A stretch of DNA of 61,009 nt, taken from NCBI GenBank assembly GCA_016280445.1, contig JAEEGS010000083.1:1-61009 (forward strand), read 5' to 3'. The notes beneath the pieces were generated by a model, which saw only the letters and a list, made by a program, of their open reading frames with translations, ran no database searches and was not told the origin of the DNA. How positions within the stretch are numbered: position 1 is the stretch's first letter; the number at the start of each line of letters is the position of its first letter. Position numbers and translations under genes: made by a program. The DNA comes from Bacteroidaceae bacterium (lineage in GTDB: Bacteria; Bacteroidota; Bacteroidia; Bacteroidales; Bacteroidaceae). This document shows, one piece after another, positions 49,177 to 57,707 of the stretch.

Positions 49177-52100
49177 ATGAAAAAGACCTTACCTTATAAA
49201 ATCATGCTTGTAGTGGCTGTGTTGGCCACTGTGTTGATTGTTTCGTGCAGCAAGGTTCCCACCTTGCGTGACATGGGTCCACGACATCGTATTGTTGTTG
49301 TGCATTCATGGGATAGTATAGGGGAGGAAAAGGAACTGTTCTCCAAGACGATGGAGAAGGCATTCAAGGAGAGAAATCTGAATGTGGATATCCATCATAT
49401 TTATGCACGTATGGTGCGGCGTCCGGTGGATGTGTTTGAAACCTACGATGCCCAGTGGACAATCGAGGAAATCAAACGTTTCAAGCCTGAAATCATTCTG
49501 TTGAACGACGACCCCATTCTGGAATGGTTGCTCACCCGTGAAAATCCTGACTCCATTTTCCTGAACACACCGATTGTCTTTGCGGGTGTGAACACCCTGC
49601 TACGCGATTCGCTATATCGATTCCCGCTGATGACGGGCTTTGAGGCACGTATCGATTTGGGGCGTAACCTCGAGGAACTGATGCGTCTGGGTGGCAGCCA
49701 GAATGTGGTGATAGAACTGGATTATAGTGATGTGGATAACCGTCTGCGTGCACAGTTTGATGATGAACTGGCGGATTCGACCCGCTTCGTGAACAACAGT
49801 AAGTTCTATCTTCGCGATTTGGATGAGAAGAATCTCCAGCAGCATTTCCCGGGATTGGTGGTGGTGAACTTCGTGTCATGTGCTCAGCCTTATATGAATC
49901 ATAGCCCTGCCGAATCGGATGCGGAGGGAAAGCACCTGACGGGACAGTTCTATCAGGATGCAGCGACCATGTGGCACATGCAGGTGAAATATGACATTTT
50001 CAGCAACAGTTTAATCAATCACACAGGAAAACCACAGCTCACGTGCATCCGCGAGCAGTTCGGCAATCCCGACAAGCCGATGTTCCTGGCTGGTTACTTC
50101 ACGGGTACAGAAACGCAGGTGGAAGACCAGGTGAGATATGCTGCCCGCATTCTGGGAGGCGACACACCCAAGTCATTGCCCATCGGTATTCATGCCTGCG
50201 ACTATTATATGGATTGGGCTGCGATGCGGAAGGTGTTCCCGCACGTTCCCTACAGCGCTTACACTTCCAAGTTCAAGATTGTCAATGTTCCTTATTATCT
50301 GGCAAATCCTGGCACTTTCGCCATCTGGGTGATTGCGCTGACTCTGCTCGTGTCGGGATTGATTTATCTGCTGGTATATTTGATGCTCCGCTGGAAAGAA
50401 AGAGGACAGGCTCTCTTGATGGAAGAGTTGCAATATGAGGAGAAGGTGCATGACCTGATGTTCTCCAATCCGAAGGACACATTGTGGGAGTACAGCGACG
50501 GCGTGTTCACCTTCAGCCAGCAGTTCGCGGACTATTTCGCCCTTCCTACCAATAAGTTGACTGAAGAACAGATGGATTCGGTGGTGCATGAAGACAGCCG
50601 CCCCTCCTACGAGTTCCTCAAGAATTTCCGTCAACAGCGTGGTAAGAAAACCATCCGCCTGCATATGACTCCCGATTTTGGGAAACATTGGTACTGGGGA
50701 GAGATTACCTACACCGCTACCGATGAGTCGGCCAAAACGGGCAAGTTGTATGGATTGTTGCTGAACATCGACCAGAAGAAGGCGACGGAGGAGCAACTGG
50801 AAAAGGCACAATTGCTGGCGAGCCAGGTGGCTTTGAAGGAGAACTTCTTGGCCAACATCAGCCACGATTTGCGCACGCCGCTGAATGCTGTGACTGGTTT
50901 CTCGGCACTGCTGACAACACCGGGCATGGTGTTTGAGGAGGGTGAGCGTGAGCAGTATGGTGAGATTATCCACCAGAACACGGACATGATTCTGAACATG
51001 ATTGACAGTGTGATGCAGAAGGCACAGATTGAAACGGGTGACATCGAGATTATCCAGAAACCTGTGTCGATGTACAAACTGATAAATGACTGCTACAACA
51101 CGAACCACATCATCGCGCCGACCCACTTGGATTTCAAACTGGAAATGGCAGAACCCGATGTGACCATCAATATCGATATGACACGTACCAAGCAGGTGGT
51201 GAACAACTTCTTGAGCAATGCCTTCAAGTTCACGACCGAAGGTAGCGTGACGCTGGGATGGAGATATATGCCTGATGACCCCGACAAGGTGGAGGTCTAT
51301 GTGAAAGATACGGGTATTGGTGTGGCATCGGAGAAACAGGCTATGTTGTTCGAGCGTTATCAGAAGGTGAACGAGACCGACAAGGGAACAGGATTGGGCT
51401 TGAACATCAGCAAAACCATCATGGAGAAGCAAGACGGAACCATCGGTGTGGAGAGCGAATTGGGCAAGGGCAGCAAGTTCTTCTTCCGCCTTTCACGCTA
51501 CGTGCAGTGTCTGGTGCTCTTCTTGTCAATCTGCGCAGGTTTGATGCTGCCTTCATCCTGTATGCGAAATGAAGCCCAGGATATCCGTCGTGCCAAGGTG
51601 CTGTTGTTCCACAGTTACGGGAGGAACTACTCTTCCTACAGGGAATTCAACGACTGTATTCAGGAGACATTCCGCGAACACAATATCAATGCCGACATAC
51701 GTCACGTGTATTTGGACTTGGATAATCCTGCCGAAGACACAGCACCCAAGCATTGGGCAACTCGGGACTCGCTCAAGGATAAAGGATGGAGACCCGATAT
51801 CATCATGACGGAAGGTGACCGCGCGGCATCGGACTTCATTGCATGGAGGGAGAAAGGACACATTCCGGAACTGGACGATGTGCCGGTGGTGTGTGCCGGT
51901 ATGCACCACCCGGAATGGGACAAGATTCGAAAATATAATAACATTGTGGTGATTAGCGACCCCATCGATTATTGTGCGAACATTAACCTGGCGGTCGAGA
52001 TGATGGGCAAGAACTGTGTAGAGATTGAATTGGACTATTTCGCGCAAGACTCTCTCATCAGGAAGGAGTTGCGCACAGCGATTGCACGTCCTCCCTACAT

Positions 52101-53847
52101 CGACAATTCAGATTTCCATATCGACAGCATTACGGATGAACGTTTTTCGACCGATTGGAAAGACAGCGTGATGGTGCTGGTGTATTCAACCGAATCGCCT
52201 GAGAGAAACACGAATCAGTTATATGACCGTGAAGAGGGTGACCGCAATTTGTGGAGAATCTATACCCACTCATGGCTGTATCCTTCTGTGGCAGTTAAGA
52301 AAGACATCTACAGTTCTTCGATTGTCGACAAAACGGGACGTCCGCAATTCACGGCAGTGAAGGCTGGTTTTGCCGCAGGTGACGGGAAGTACCTTTGTGG
52401 CTACTTCGCGAGTTATTCGGTCGTCGGCTCAGATTTGGCACGTGTATCCTCCGAAATATTGAATGGCGCGGATTTGTCTGTTTTTGTAGGACTTATGCAT
52501 GAGAAGCACTACTACATGGATTATGATGCGATGAAACTGCTGGGCATGGAGTATGAGGATTACAAGGATCGTTTCATCATTGTAGGTGCTCCGGCGGAGG
52601 TGAAGATGCCTTTGATGACCTATGCTACATGGATTGGCATCATGCTGGTCTTCTTGGTCGCACTCTTTGCAATTCTCATGGTGGTCATGGAGTGGAGAAC
52701 CCGAACAGCCAAGAATCTGATGGCTGGTGTGAAGCGTCGCGCGGAAATCCGAACGATGGCCTTGCATGGTGCCGATAGCCATAATGTGCATACGGAGCAG
52801 GATGTGAGGGACATCTTGATGTGCATGCATCCTGATCAGGCGAACGAGGTGCCGCTCATTACACAGGCATTGGACATTGAGGGTGCTCATAGTTATGAAA
52901 TCAATGCCGATGTGGAAAAGGACGGAAACTACCGCTGGTGGCAGTTGCGTTTTGTCGTGATATTTGACAGACATAAGGGGCAGAAGAATGTGGAGGGTAT
53001 CATGATTAACATCGATGAGACGAAGAAGTATGAGGAGGATTTGCGCAAGGCGATGAACTTTGCGGAGGAGGCGCGCCAGAAGGAGGACTTCCTGATGACT
53101 ATCAGCCACGAGATTCGTACCCCGCTGAATGCGGTGGTGGGCTTCAGCGATGTGATATGCAGCATGCCGGCCGATTCCTTCACACCAGAGGAAATGGAGG
53201 AGTATGCCAAGATTATCAAGGCCAACAACACCAGTCTTGCGGCCATGATCGAGGATATCCTGATGTTCTCTCGCATCGAAAGTGGACGTATCCAATATGT
53301 GAAGGAGGAGTTCGAGGCGTCGGCTTTGATTCGCGAGGTGGCCAACGACTGGATGGATATGTTGCCGGACGGCATCGAAATGCAGGTGATTGCCGAAAGA
53401 CCGGACATCATGATTGTCAATGACCGCACACGCTTGAAGTATATCCTGAACCAGATGGTCAGCAATTCGGTGAAGTTCACCAAGCAAGGCTCTATCGTCA
53501 TTGGTGTTACATATCATCTCAACACCGATAGGGCTGAGTTCTTCATCGGCGATACAGGCTGCGGTCTTCCTCAGGAGAAACAGCACTTGGCCTTTGGACT
53601 CTTCTGGAAGGACGATGGCTTCGTGCCGGGCTTGGGTCTTGGCTTGCATGTGGCGAAGAAGTTGGCCGACGGTATGGGATTCGATATTGAGGTGGAGAGT
53701 AAGGTTGATTATGGTTCAAGATTCTCTGTCATTTCTGAGGCCTTCCTGAAACAGAAGGAGCCTGCTCCTGGCGAGGAGAGTGATGCTTCAGAGACGACAG
53801 ATTCATCCTCAGAAACTCCTGCTGGCACTGAACCGTCACAAGCCTGA
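49177..53847 (+). CDS. Double sensor histidine kinase: two complete kinases fused head to tail
   Basis: The 1556-residue protein carries two copies of the same architecture. Copy one: lipobox IVSC (Cys24), periplasmic ABC-binding-like sensor, membrane helix near 382-402, a PAS-like segment, H box NISHDLRTPLNAV (His563), N box NNFLSNAFKF, DTGIGV and GTGLGLNIS. Copy two begins at about codon 776 with its own signal-like helix and second lipobox PSSC (Cys795), sensor (VLLFHSYGRNYSS), membrane helix near 1147-1172, H box TISHEIRTPLNAV (His1311), N box NQMVSNSVKF, DTGCGLP and GLGLGLHVA. No receiver domain is present and no response regulator lies nearby. A GTG at 51502 could start the second half alone. 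The symporter gene overlaps the stop by 1 nt. Confidence 0.9.
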   Translation: MKKTLPYKIMLVVAVLATVLIVSCSKVPTLRDMGPRHRIVVVHSWDSIGEEKELFSKTMEKAFKERNLNVDIHHIYARMVRRPVDVFETYDAQWTIEEIKRFKPEIILLNDDPILEWLLTRENPDSIFLNTPIVFAGVNTLLRDSLYRFPLMTGFEARIDLGRNLEELMRLGGSQNVVIELDYSDVDNRLRAQFDDELADSTRFVNNSKFYLRDLDEKNLQQHFPGLVVVNFVSCAQPYMNHSPAESDAEGKHLTGQFYQDAATMWHMQVKYDIFSNSLINHTGKPQLTCIREQFGNPDKPMFLAGYFTGTETQVEDQVRYAARILGGDTPKSLPIGIHACDYYMDWAAMRKVFPHVPYSAYTSKFKIVNVPYYLANPGTFAIWVIALTLLVSGLIYLLVYLMLRWKERGQALLMEELQYEEKVHDLMFSNPKDTLWEYSDGVFTFSQQFADYFALPTNKLTEEQMDSVVHEDSRPSYEFLKNFRQQRGKKTIRLHMTPDFGKHWYWGEITYTATDESAKTGKLYGLLLNIDQKKATEEQLEKAQLLASQVALKENFLANISHDLRTPLNAVTGFSALLTTPGMVFEEGEREQYGEIIHQNTDMILNMIDSVMQKAQIETGDIEIIQKPVSMYKLINDCYNTNHIIAPTHLDFKLEMAEPDVTINIDMTRTKQVVNNFLSNAFKFTTEGSVTLGWRYMPDDPDKVEVYVKDTGIGVASEKQAMLFERYQKVNETDKGTGLGLNISKTIMEKQDGTIGVESELGKGSKFFFRLSRYVQCLVLFLSICAGLMLPSSCMRNEAQDIRRAKVLLFHSYGRNYSSYREFNDCIQETFREHNINADIRHVYLDLDNPAEDTAPKHWATRDSLKDKGWRPDIIMTEGDRAASDFIAWREKGHIPELDDVPVVCAGMHHPEWDKIRKYNNIVVISDPIDYCANINLAVEMMGKNCVEIELDYFAQDSLIRKELRTAIARPPYIDNSDFHIDSITDERFSTDWKDSVMVLVYSTESPERNTNQLYDREEGDRNLWRIYTHSWLYPSVAVKKDIYSSSIVDKTGRPQFTAVKAGFAAGDGKYLCGYFASYSVVGSDLARVSSEILNGADLSVFVGLMHEKHYYMDYDAMKLLGMEYEDYKDRFIIVGAPAEVKMPLMTYATWIGIMLVFLVALFAILMVVMEWRTRTAKNLMAGVKRRAEIRTMALHGADSHNVHTEQDVRDILMCMHPDQANEVPLITQALDIEGAHSYEINADVEKDGNYRWWQLRFVVIFDRHKGQKNVEGIMINIDETKKYEEDLRKAMNFAEEARQKEDFLMTISHEIRTPLNAVVGFSDVICSMPADSFTPEEMEEYAKIIKANNTSLAAMIEDILMFSRIESGRIQYVKEEFEASALIREVANDWMDMLPDGIEMQVIAERPDIMIVNDRTRLKYILNQMVSNSVKFTKQGSIVIGVTYHLNTDRAEFFIGDTGCGLPQEKQHLAFGLFWKDDGFVPGLGLGLHVAKKLADGMGFDIEVESKVDYGSRFSVISEAFLKQKEPAPGEESDASETTDSSSETPAGTEPSQA

Positions 53848-55283
53848 TGCTCGTGCTCATCACCGTCATATTATATTTAGGCGCTTTGCTGCTTCTCTCC
53901 CATGTGGTGGGAAAGAGAGGTGGCAATGCCGCTTTTTTTTCGGGCAACCGTCAGTCACCTTGGCCGCTGGTTGCCTTTGGCATGATTGGTGCCAGCATCT
54001 CGGGGCTGACCTTTATCGGAGTGCCGGGATGGGTGATGAGTATCGACATGACCTACTTGCAGATGTGCCTTGGCTTCATCGTGGGCTATGTGATTGTGGC
54101 CTTTGTCTTGCTTCCGCTGTATTATAAGCAACGGCTCACTTCCATCTACAGCCTGTTGGACAGCCGTATGGGACGGACGAGTTATAAGACGGGCGCATCT
54201 TTTTTCATCCTCAGCAAGTTGTTGGGTGCGGCAGCCAAGTTCTATGTGGTGTGCCGCATTTTGCAGGCCTGTCTGCTTCCCACCCTGGAGGTGCCCTATG
54301 CGCTGGTGGTGATTGTGGCATTGCTGCTGATTTGGCTCTACACCCGGCGTGGGGGCATCCGTACCCTTGTCTGGACAGATGTGCTTCAGACACTTTGCCT
54401 CTTGTTGGCGCTGGTGCTCATCTTGTGCAAGGTCATCTCCATGCTGCACATGGGAGTGGGGGAGGCGATGACGGCTGTATGGCAGGATTCCCATTCTCGG
54501 ATTTTTGAATTTGATGATTGGGCGTCGAAGCAGAACTTCTGGAAACAGTTCTTGTCTGGTGTCTTCATTGTCATTGTGATGACGGGGCTTGACCAGGACA
54601 TGATGCAGAAAAACCTGACGTGCAAGGATCTCCGTTCCGCACAGAAGGATATGTGTTCTTATGGCGTCCTCTTTCTTCCGGTCAATTTTCTGTTCCTTTC
54701 CTTGGGCATTCTGCTCATGATGCTCTATCAGCAGCAAGGACTTCCGCTGCCCGCTAAAAGCGATGACTTGTTGGCGGCCATCGTGCTCGACGGAACCATG
54801 GGTACTGCTTGTCTGGTCTTGTTCACCATTGGCGTGATTGCCAGCGCCTTTTCTTCTGCCGATTCGGCGATGACGGCACTGACTACGAGTTTCTGTGTGG
54901 ACATCTTGGGCAAGGAACAGGACGAGCAGACACGCAAGAGGGTTCACCTGGCCATGTTGCTTGCTTTTGTCATTGTCACCTTGGCCTTTAACGCGATTGG
55001 CTCAGGCAGTGTGATGGATTTGATCTACACCTTGGTGTCCTACACCTATGGTCCGCTCCTGGGACTCTTCGCCTATGGCATCTTCATTCATCGTCCCCTG
55101 CGTGAGTCATGGGTGCCTTACATCGCTGTCGCATCACCCGTCATCTGCTATGTCATCGACTGCCTTGTGCTGCAACTGACGGGTTATCAGGTGGGGTATG
55201 AAATGCTCATGTTCAATGGGCTTCTCACCTTCCTCGGTTTGTGGCTCAGTTCTTATAGTAATAAACGCTTTTCTGTGATTTGA
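53847..55283 (+). CDS. Sodium:solute symporter-family protein
   Basis: The 478-residue polytopic protein (about 13 hydrophobic segments) belongs to the SSS/SLC5 family. It has SHVVGKRGGNAAFFSGNRQSPW, FGMIGASISGLTFIGVPGWV, the RRGGIRTLVWTDVLQ signature and ASAFSSADSAMTALTTSF near the Na+ site. The substrate is not visible. The start codon overlaps the kinase stop (TGATG), so the two proteins are made together; in CbrA-type systems an SSS domain is itself the sensor of a histidine kinase, so a transport-sensing partnership is plausible. The last codons (SNKRFSVI) run into CTGTGATT-type repeat DNA, so the native C-terminus may have been altered. Confidence 0.9.
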   Translation: MLVLITVILYLGALLLLSHVVGKRGGNAAFFSGNRQSPWPLVAFGMIGASISGLTFIGVPGWVMSIDMTYLQMCLGFIVGYVIVAFVLLPLYYKQRLTSIYSLLDSRMGRTSYKTGASFFILSKLLGAAAKFYVVCRILQACLLPTLEVPYALVVIVALLLIWLYTRRGGIRTLVWTDVLQTLCLLLALVLILCKVISMLHMGVGEAMTAVWQDSHSRIFEFDDWASKQNFWKQFLSGVFIVIVMTGLDQDMMQKNLTCKDLRSAQKDMCSYGVLFLPVNFLFLSLGILLMMLYQQQGLPLPAKSDDLLAAIVLDGTMGTACLVLFTIGVIASAFSSADSAMTALTTSFCVDILGKEQDEQTRKRVHLAMLLAFVIVTLAFNAIGSGSVMDLIYTLVSYTYGPLLGLFAYGIFIHRPLRESWVPYIAVASPVICYVIDCLVLQLTGYQVGYEMLMFNGLLTFLGLWLSSYSNKRFSVI

Positions 55284-55339
55284 CTTCGTCGAGCTAAAGG
55301 TTCTGTGTGAAATACATACATGTCTTTTCTGTGTGATAT
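55284..55339. repeat. Short spacer made of dispersed repeat fragments
   Basis: Contains the 21-nt motif ACTTCGTCGAGCTAAAGGTT (55283-55303) and TTCTGTGTGAAATA / TTTTCTGTGTGATATA strings as in the palindromes at 4962-5790. The methyltransferase start codon lies directly behind. Confidence 0.6.
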
Positions 55340-56707
55340 ATGAGATTTATAGATTTGTTTGCTGGTCTTGGAGGTTTTCACCTCGCGCTGTCCCGTTTGG
55401 GGCATGAATGTGTCTTTGCTTCAGAGATTCGTCCGAATTTGCAGAAACTATACAAAATCAATTTCCCCGATGTACCCATTCATGGCGACATCACCAAGAT
55501 ACGTGAAGAGGACATTCCTTCCCACGACATTCTGTGTGGAGGATTCCCTTGCCAGCCTTTCTCTTTCTCGGGCAAGAAACAGGGGTTTGACGATTATCTG
55601 GGACGTGGCAACCTCTTCGACGAGATCTGCCGCATCCTCCACTACCACCATCCTCCCTACATCTTTCTGGAGAATGTCTCTGCTTTGCCCGGGCATGATG
55701 GAGGACGCACGTGGAAAATCATTCAGCAGAAACTGGATGCACTGGGCTACGACATCCAGGGACGTGTTTATTCACCGCACGAGTTTGGCATCCCTCAGCA
55801 TCGTCCACGTTTCTACATCGTGGGGCGCTTGCGCAATGAACAGGGTGTCAGCGGAATGGAGCACTTCGGGTTCTGGACACCTGATGAATCCATCGTGAGC
55901 GATGTACGCACAATTGTTGACATGACCGACAATGACCGTGTGGTGCCTGTGCGACGTGCCCTTCATCCTGTTTTCGATGCATGGCAGGAGTTTGTCTATC
56001 GTGTGACGGAACGGGATGGCTACATGCCTTCTCATTGCATCTTCACCATGGAGTTTGGAGCCGACTACGAATTTGAAGACACACCGCCAGCGTTTCAGCC
56101 GTTGGAGCGTCTTCGTGGACGTCGAGGTGCCTACGGAAAGGTGCTGAAGGGCGACACGAGGGAGGAACTGGTTGCAGACCTTCCGTTCTATATGCGGAAG
56201 ACCAAATATGAAGATACCTATCCCGAATTCAAGAAGGTGCTGATACGGCAGAATCGTGAGATGTATCAGCGTCACAAGGATTGGATTGACCCTTGGCTGC
56301 AAAAGATCAGGAAGTTCCCGCGTACTCAGCGGATGCTGGAGTGGAGCACGAATCAGGATTGGAACTTCTATCATCATGTGATTCAACTCCGTCCGTCAGG
56401 CATTCGCATACGCTCGATGAACTACATCCCCACCATCACCCTCTGCACCACGGCAACACCCATCTTGCCCTTTGTGCCATATCCTCCCCAAGGGGCGCTC
56501 GATAAGAAAGGACATCCTTACGTGCCAGAGGACTTCCGCTGGGGACGATACATCTCCCACAGCGAAGCCGCTCGCATCCAGTCCATGCAAGAACTGAACT
56601 ACGGAAATCTTTCACGGGTACAGAAATTTAAAGCACTGGGTAATGCGGTCAACGTCGATGTAGTGGAAATGATAGCCCGACGACTCCTCCCCCAAGACCC
56701 ACTCTAA
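55340..56707 (+). CDS. Orphan C5-cytosine DNA methyltransferase
   Basis: The 455-residue protein has the C5-methylase motifs in order: I (IDLFAGLGGFHLAL), IV with the catalytic Cys71 (GGFPCQPFSFSG), VI (FLENVSAL), VIII (QHRPRFYIVG), a target-recognition region at about 190-390 and X (KFKALGNAVNVDVVE). It methylates cytosine at C5 in a DNA sequence that cannot be read from the protein. No restriction endonuclease, Vsr nuclease or specificity subunit is next to it, so it is probably an orphan or regulatory methylase. It may have arrived by transfer: it lies among repeat fragments and is oriented into a convergent neighbour. Confidence 0.93.
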   Translation: MRFIDLFAGLGGFHLALSRLGHECVFASEIRPNLQKLYKINFPDVPIHGDITKIREEDIPSHDILCGGFPCQPFSFSGKKQGFDDYLGRGNLFDEICRILHYHHPPYIFLENVSALPGHDGGRTWKIIQQKLDALGYDIQGRVYSPHEFGIPQHRPRFYIVGRLRNEQGVSGMEHFGFWTPDESIVSDVRTIVDMTDNDRVVPVRRALHPVFDAWQEFVYRVTERDGYMPSHCIFTMEFGADYEFEDTPPAFQPLERLRGRRGAYGKVLKGDTREELVADLPFYMRKTKYEDTYPEFKKVLIRQNREMYQRHKDWIDPWLQKIRKFPRTQRMLEWSTNQDWNFYHHVIQLRPSGIRIRSMNYIPTITLCTTATPILPFVPYPPQGALDKKGHPYVPEDFRWGRYISHSEAARIQSMQELNYGNLSRVQKFKALGNAVNVDVVEMIARRLLPQDPL

Positions 56708-56741
56708 CCTATCCAATCTCAATCCTCAACAGAAAAGGGTC

Positions 56742-57683
56742 TTACCTACAAGTCAAATGGAAACACCCCTGTTTCCGCTCATATTTCACATAACATCTTC
56801 CTTGCATCCGCAAATCGTTCAAGACCTCTGAAAGCACTTGCTTCATGGGCTCATTCCAACGCAGCAATGTGGCTCGGGACTCATAAGTGCCGGTGAGGGG
56901 CATGAACTTGTTGTAGGCAATATCCACCGTCGTGCCGTAACAGTGGCAGGAATTGGTGGTGGCATTGGCGTTGCCACGTTGCAGGTTCGACACATCATCT
57001 GTGGTGCGTAAGACGGAGGTCACGATAGGCAGATGGATGGGCAGACCCTTCACTTGACAAGAATCGATGAAATTGAGGCAGATGGTGTTGAGCAGATGCT
57101 GTGCACGGGGCACCAGATAAGGAATGGAGTGGGTGAGTTCGTCAACAACATAGAACGGCGAATGACAGATGTTGACCAATTTATGCTGCCTCACCAACAC
57201 ATCGGCTTCATCCCTGTTACTCACGGGAGTGATGCCATACTTCTGTGCCGCCACAATCTGTACATCCTGCACATCGGGGAAACAATCCACATAACTCCAT
57301 ACACCTTTGATGCGATGTGCACCCTTCGCAGGAGGATTCACAGGAGCATTCACAGGAACAGTGCCCCATACCGGATTCTCTATCAGCAGATTGTCCTCCG
57401 GTGAGTTCACCACCGTATCGTGATGCGAACTGTCATACGGCAACGAGTCAGGCACCTCCTCATACAACGTCTCATCCTCTGTCGCATACAGGTTCTCCTC
57501 TTCCACAACCACCTCCGCTCTCTCCTCATCGGCTACAGGCTCCATCAATCCCACCACCTCTCTCTTCTCCACATGCAAAGGCACCTCAATGCCAAACAGA
57601 TGACGTATCCCCGCAAACAACCCCATCACCACCAAAAAAGTGGCGACAAACTTCCATTGACTATATTTCTTCTTCTCTTTCAC
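56742..57683 (-). CDS. DUF5715-type membrane-anchored protein with M15 peptidase-like motif
   Basis: The 313-residue protein has an N-terminal membrane anchor (WKFVATFLVVMGLFAGI, residues 10-26), an acidic linker (EEENLYATEDETLYEEVPD) and a C-terminal globular domain. The domain contains PIVTSVLRTTDDVSNLQRGN followed by CHCYGTTVDIAYNKF. The spaced His...Gly...Asp is like the SxHxxGxAxD metal site of M15 D-Ala-D-Ala peptidases, with Cys replacing one flanking position. A role in cell-wall processing in the periplasm is a reasonable guess; family function is not established. It lies 24 nt downstream of malQ on the same strand. Confidence 0.75.
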   Translation of the reverse strand: MKEKKKYSQWKFVATFLVVMGLFAGIRHLFGIEVPLHVEKREVVGLMEPVADEERAEVVVEEENLYATEDETLYEEVPDSLPYDSSHHDTVVNSPEDNLLIENPVWGTVPVNAPVNPPAKGAHRIKGVWSYVDCFPDVQDVQIVAAQKYGITPVSNRDEADVLVRQHKLVNICHSPFYVVDELTHSIPYLVPRAQHLLNTICLNFIDSCQVKGLPIHLPIVTSVLRTTDDVSNLQRGNANATTNSCHCYGTTVDIAYNKFMPLTGTYESRATLLRWNEPMKQVLSEVLNDLRMQGRCYVKYERKQGCFHLTCR

Positions 57684-57707
57684 CTTTCGATTTTCACCTT
57701 TCGATTT

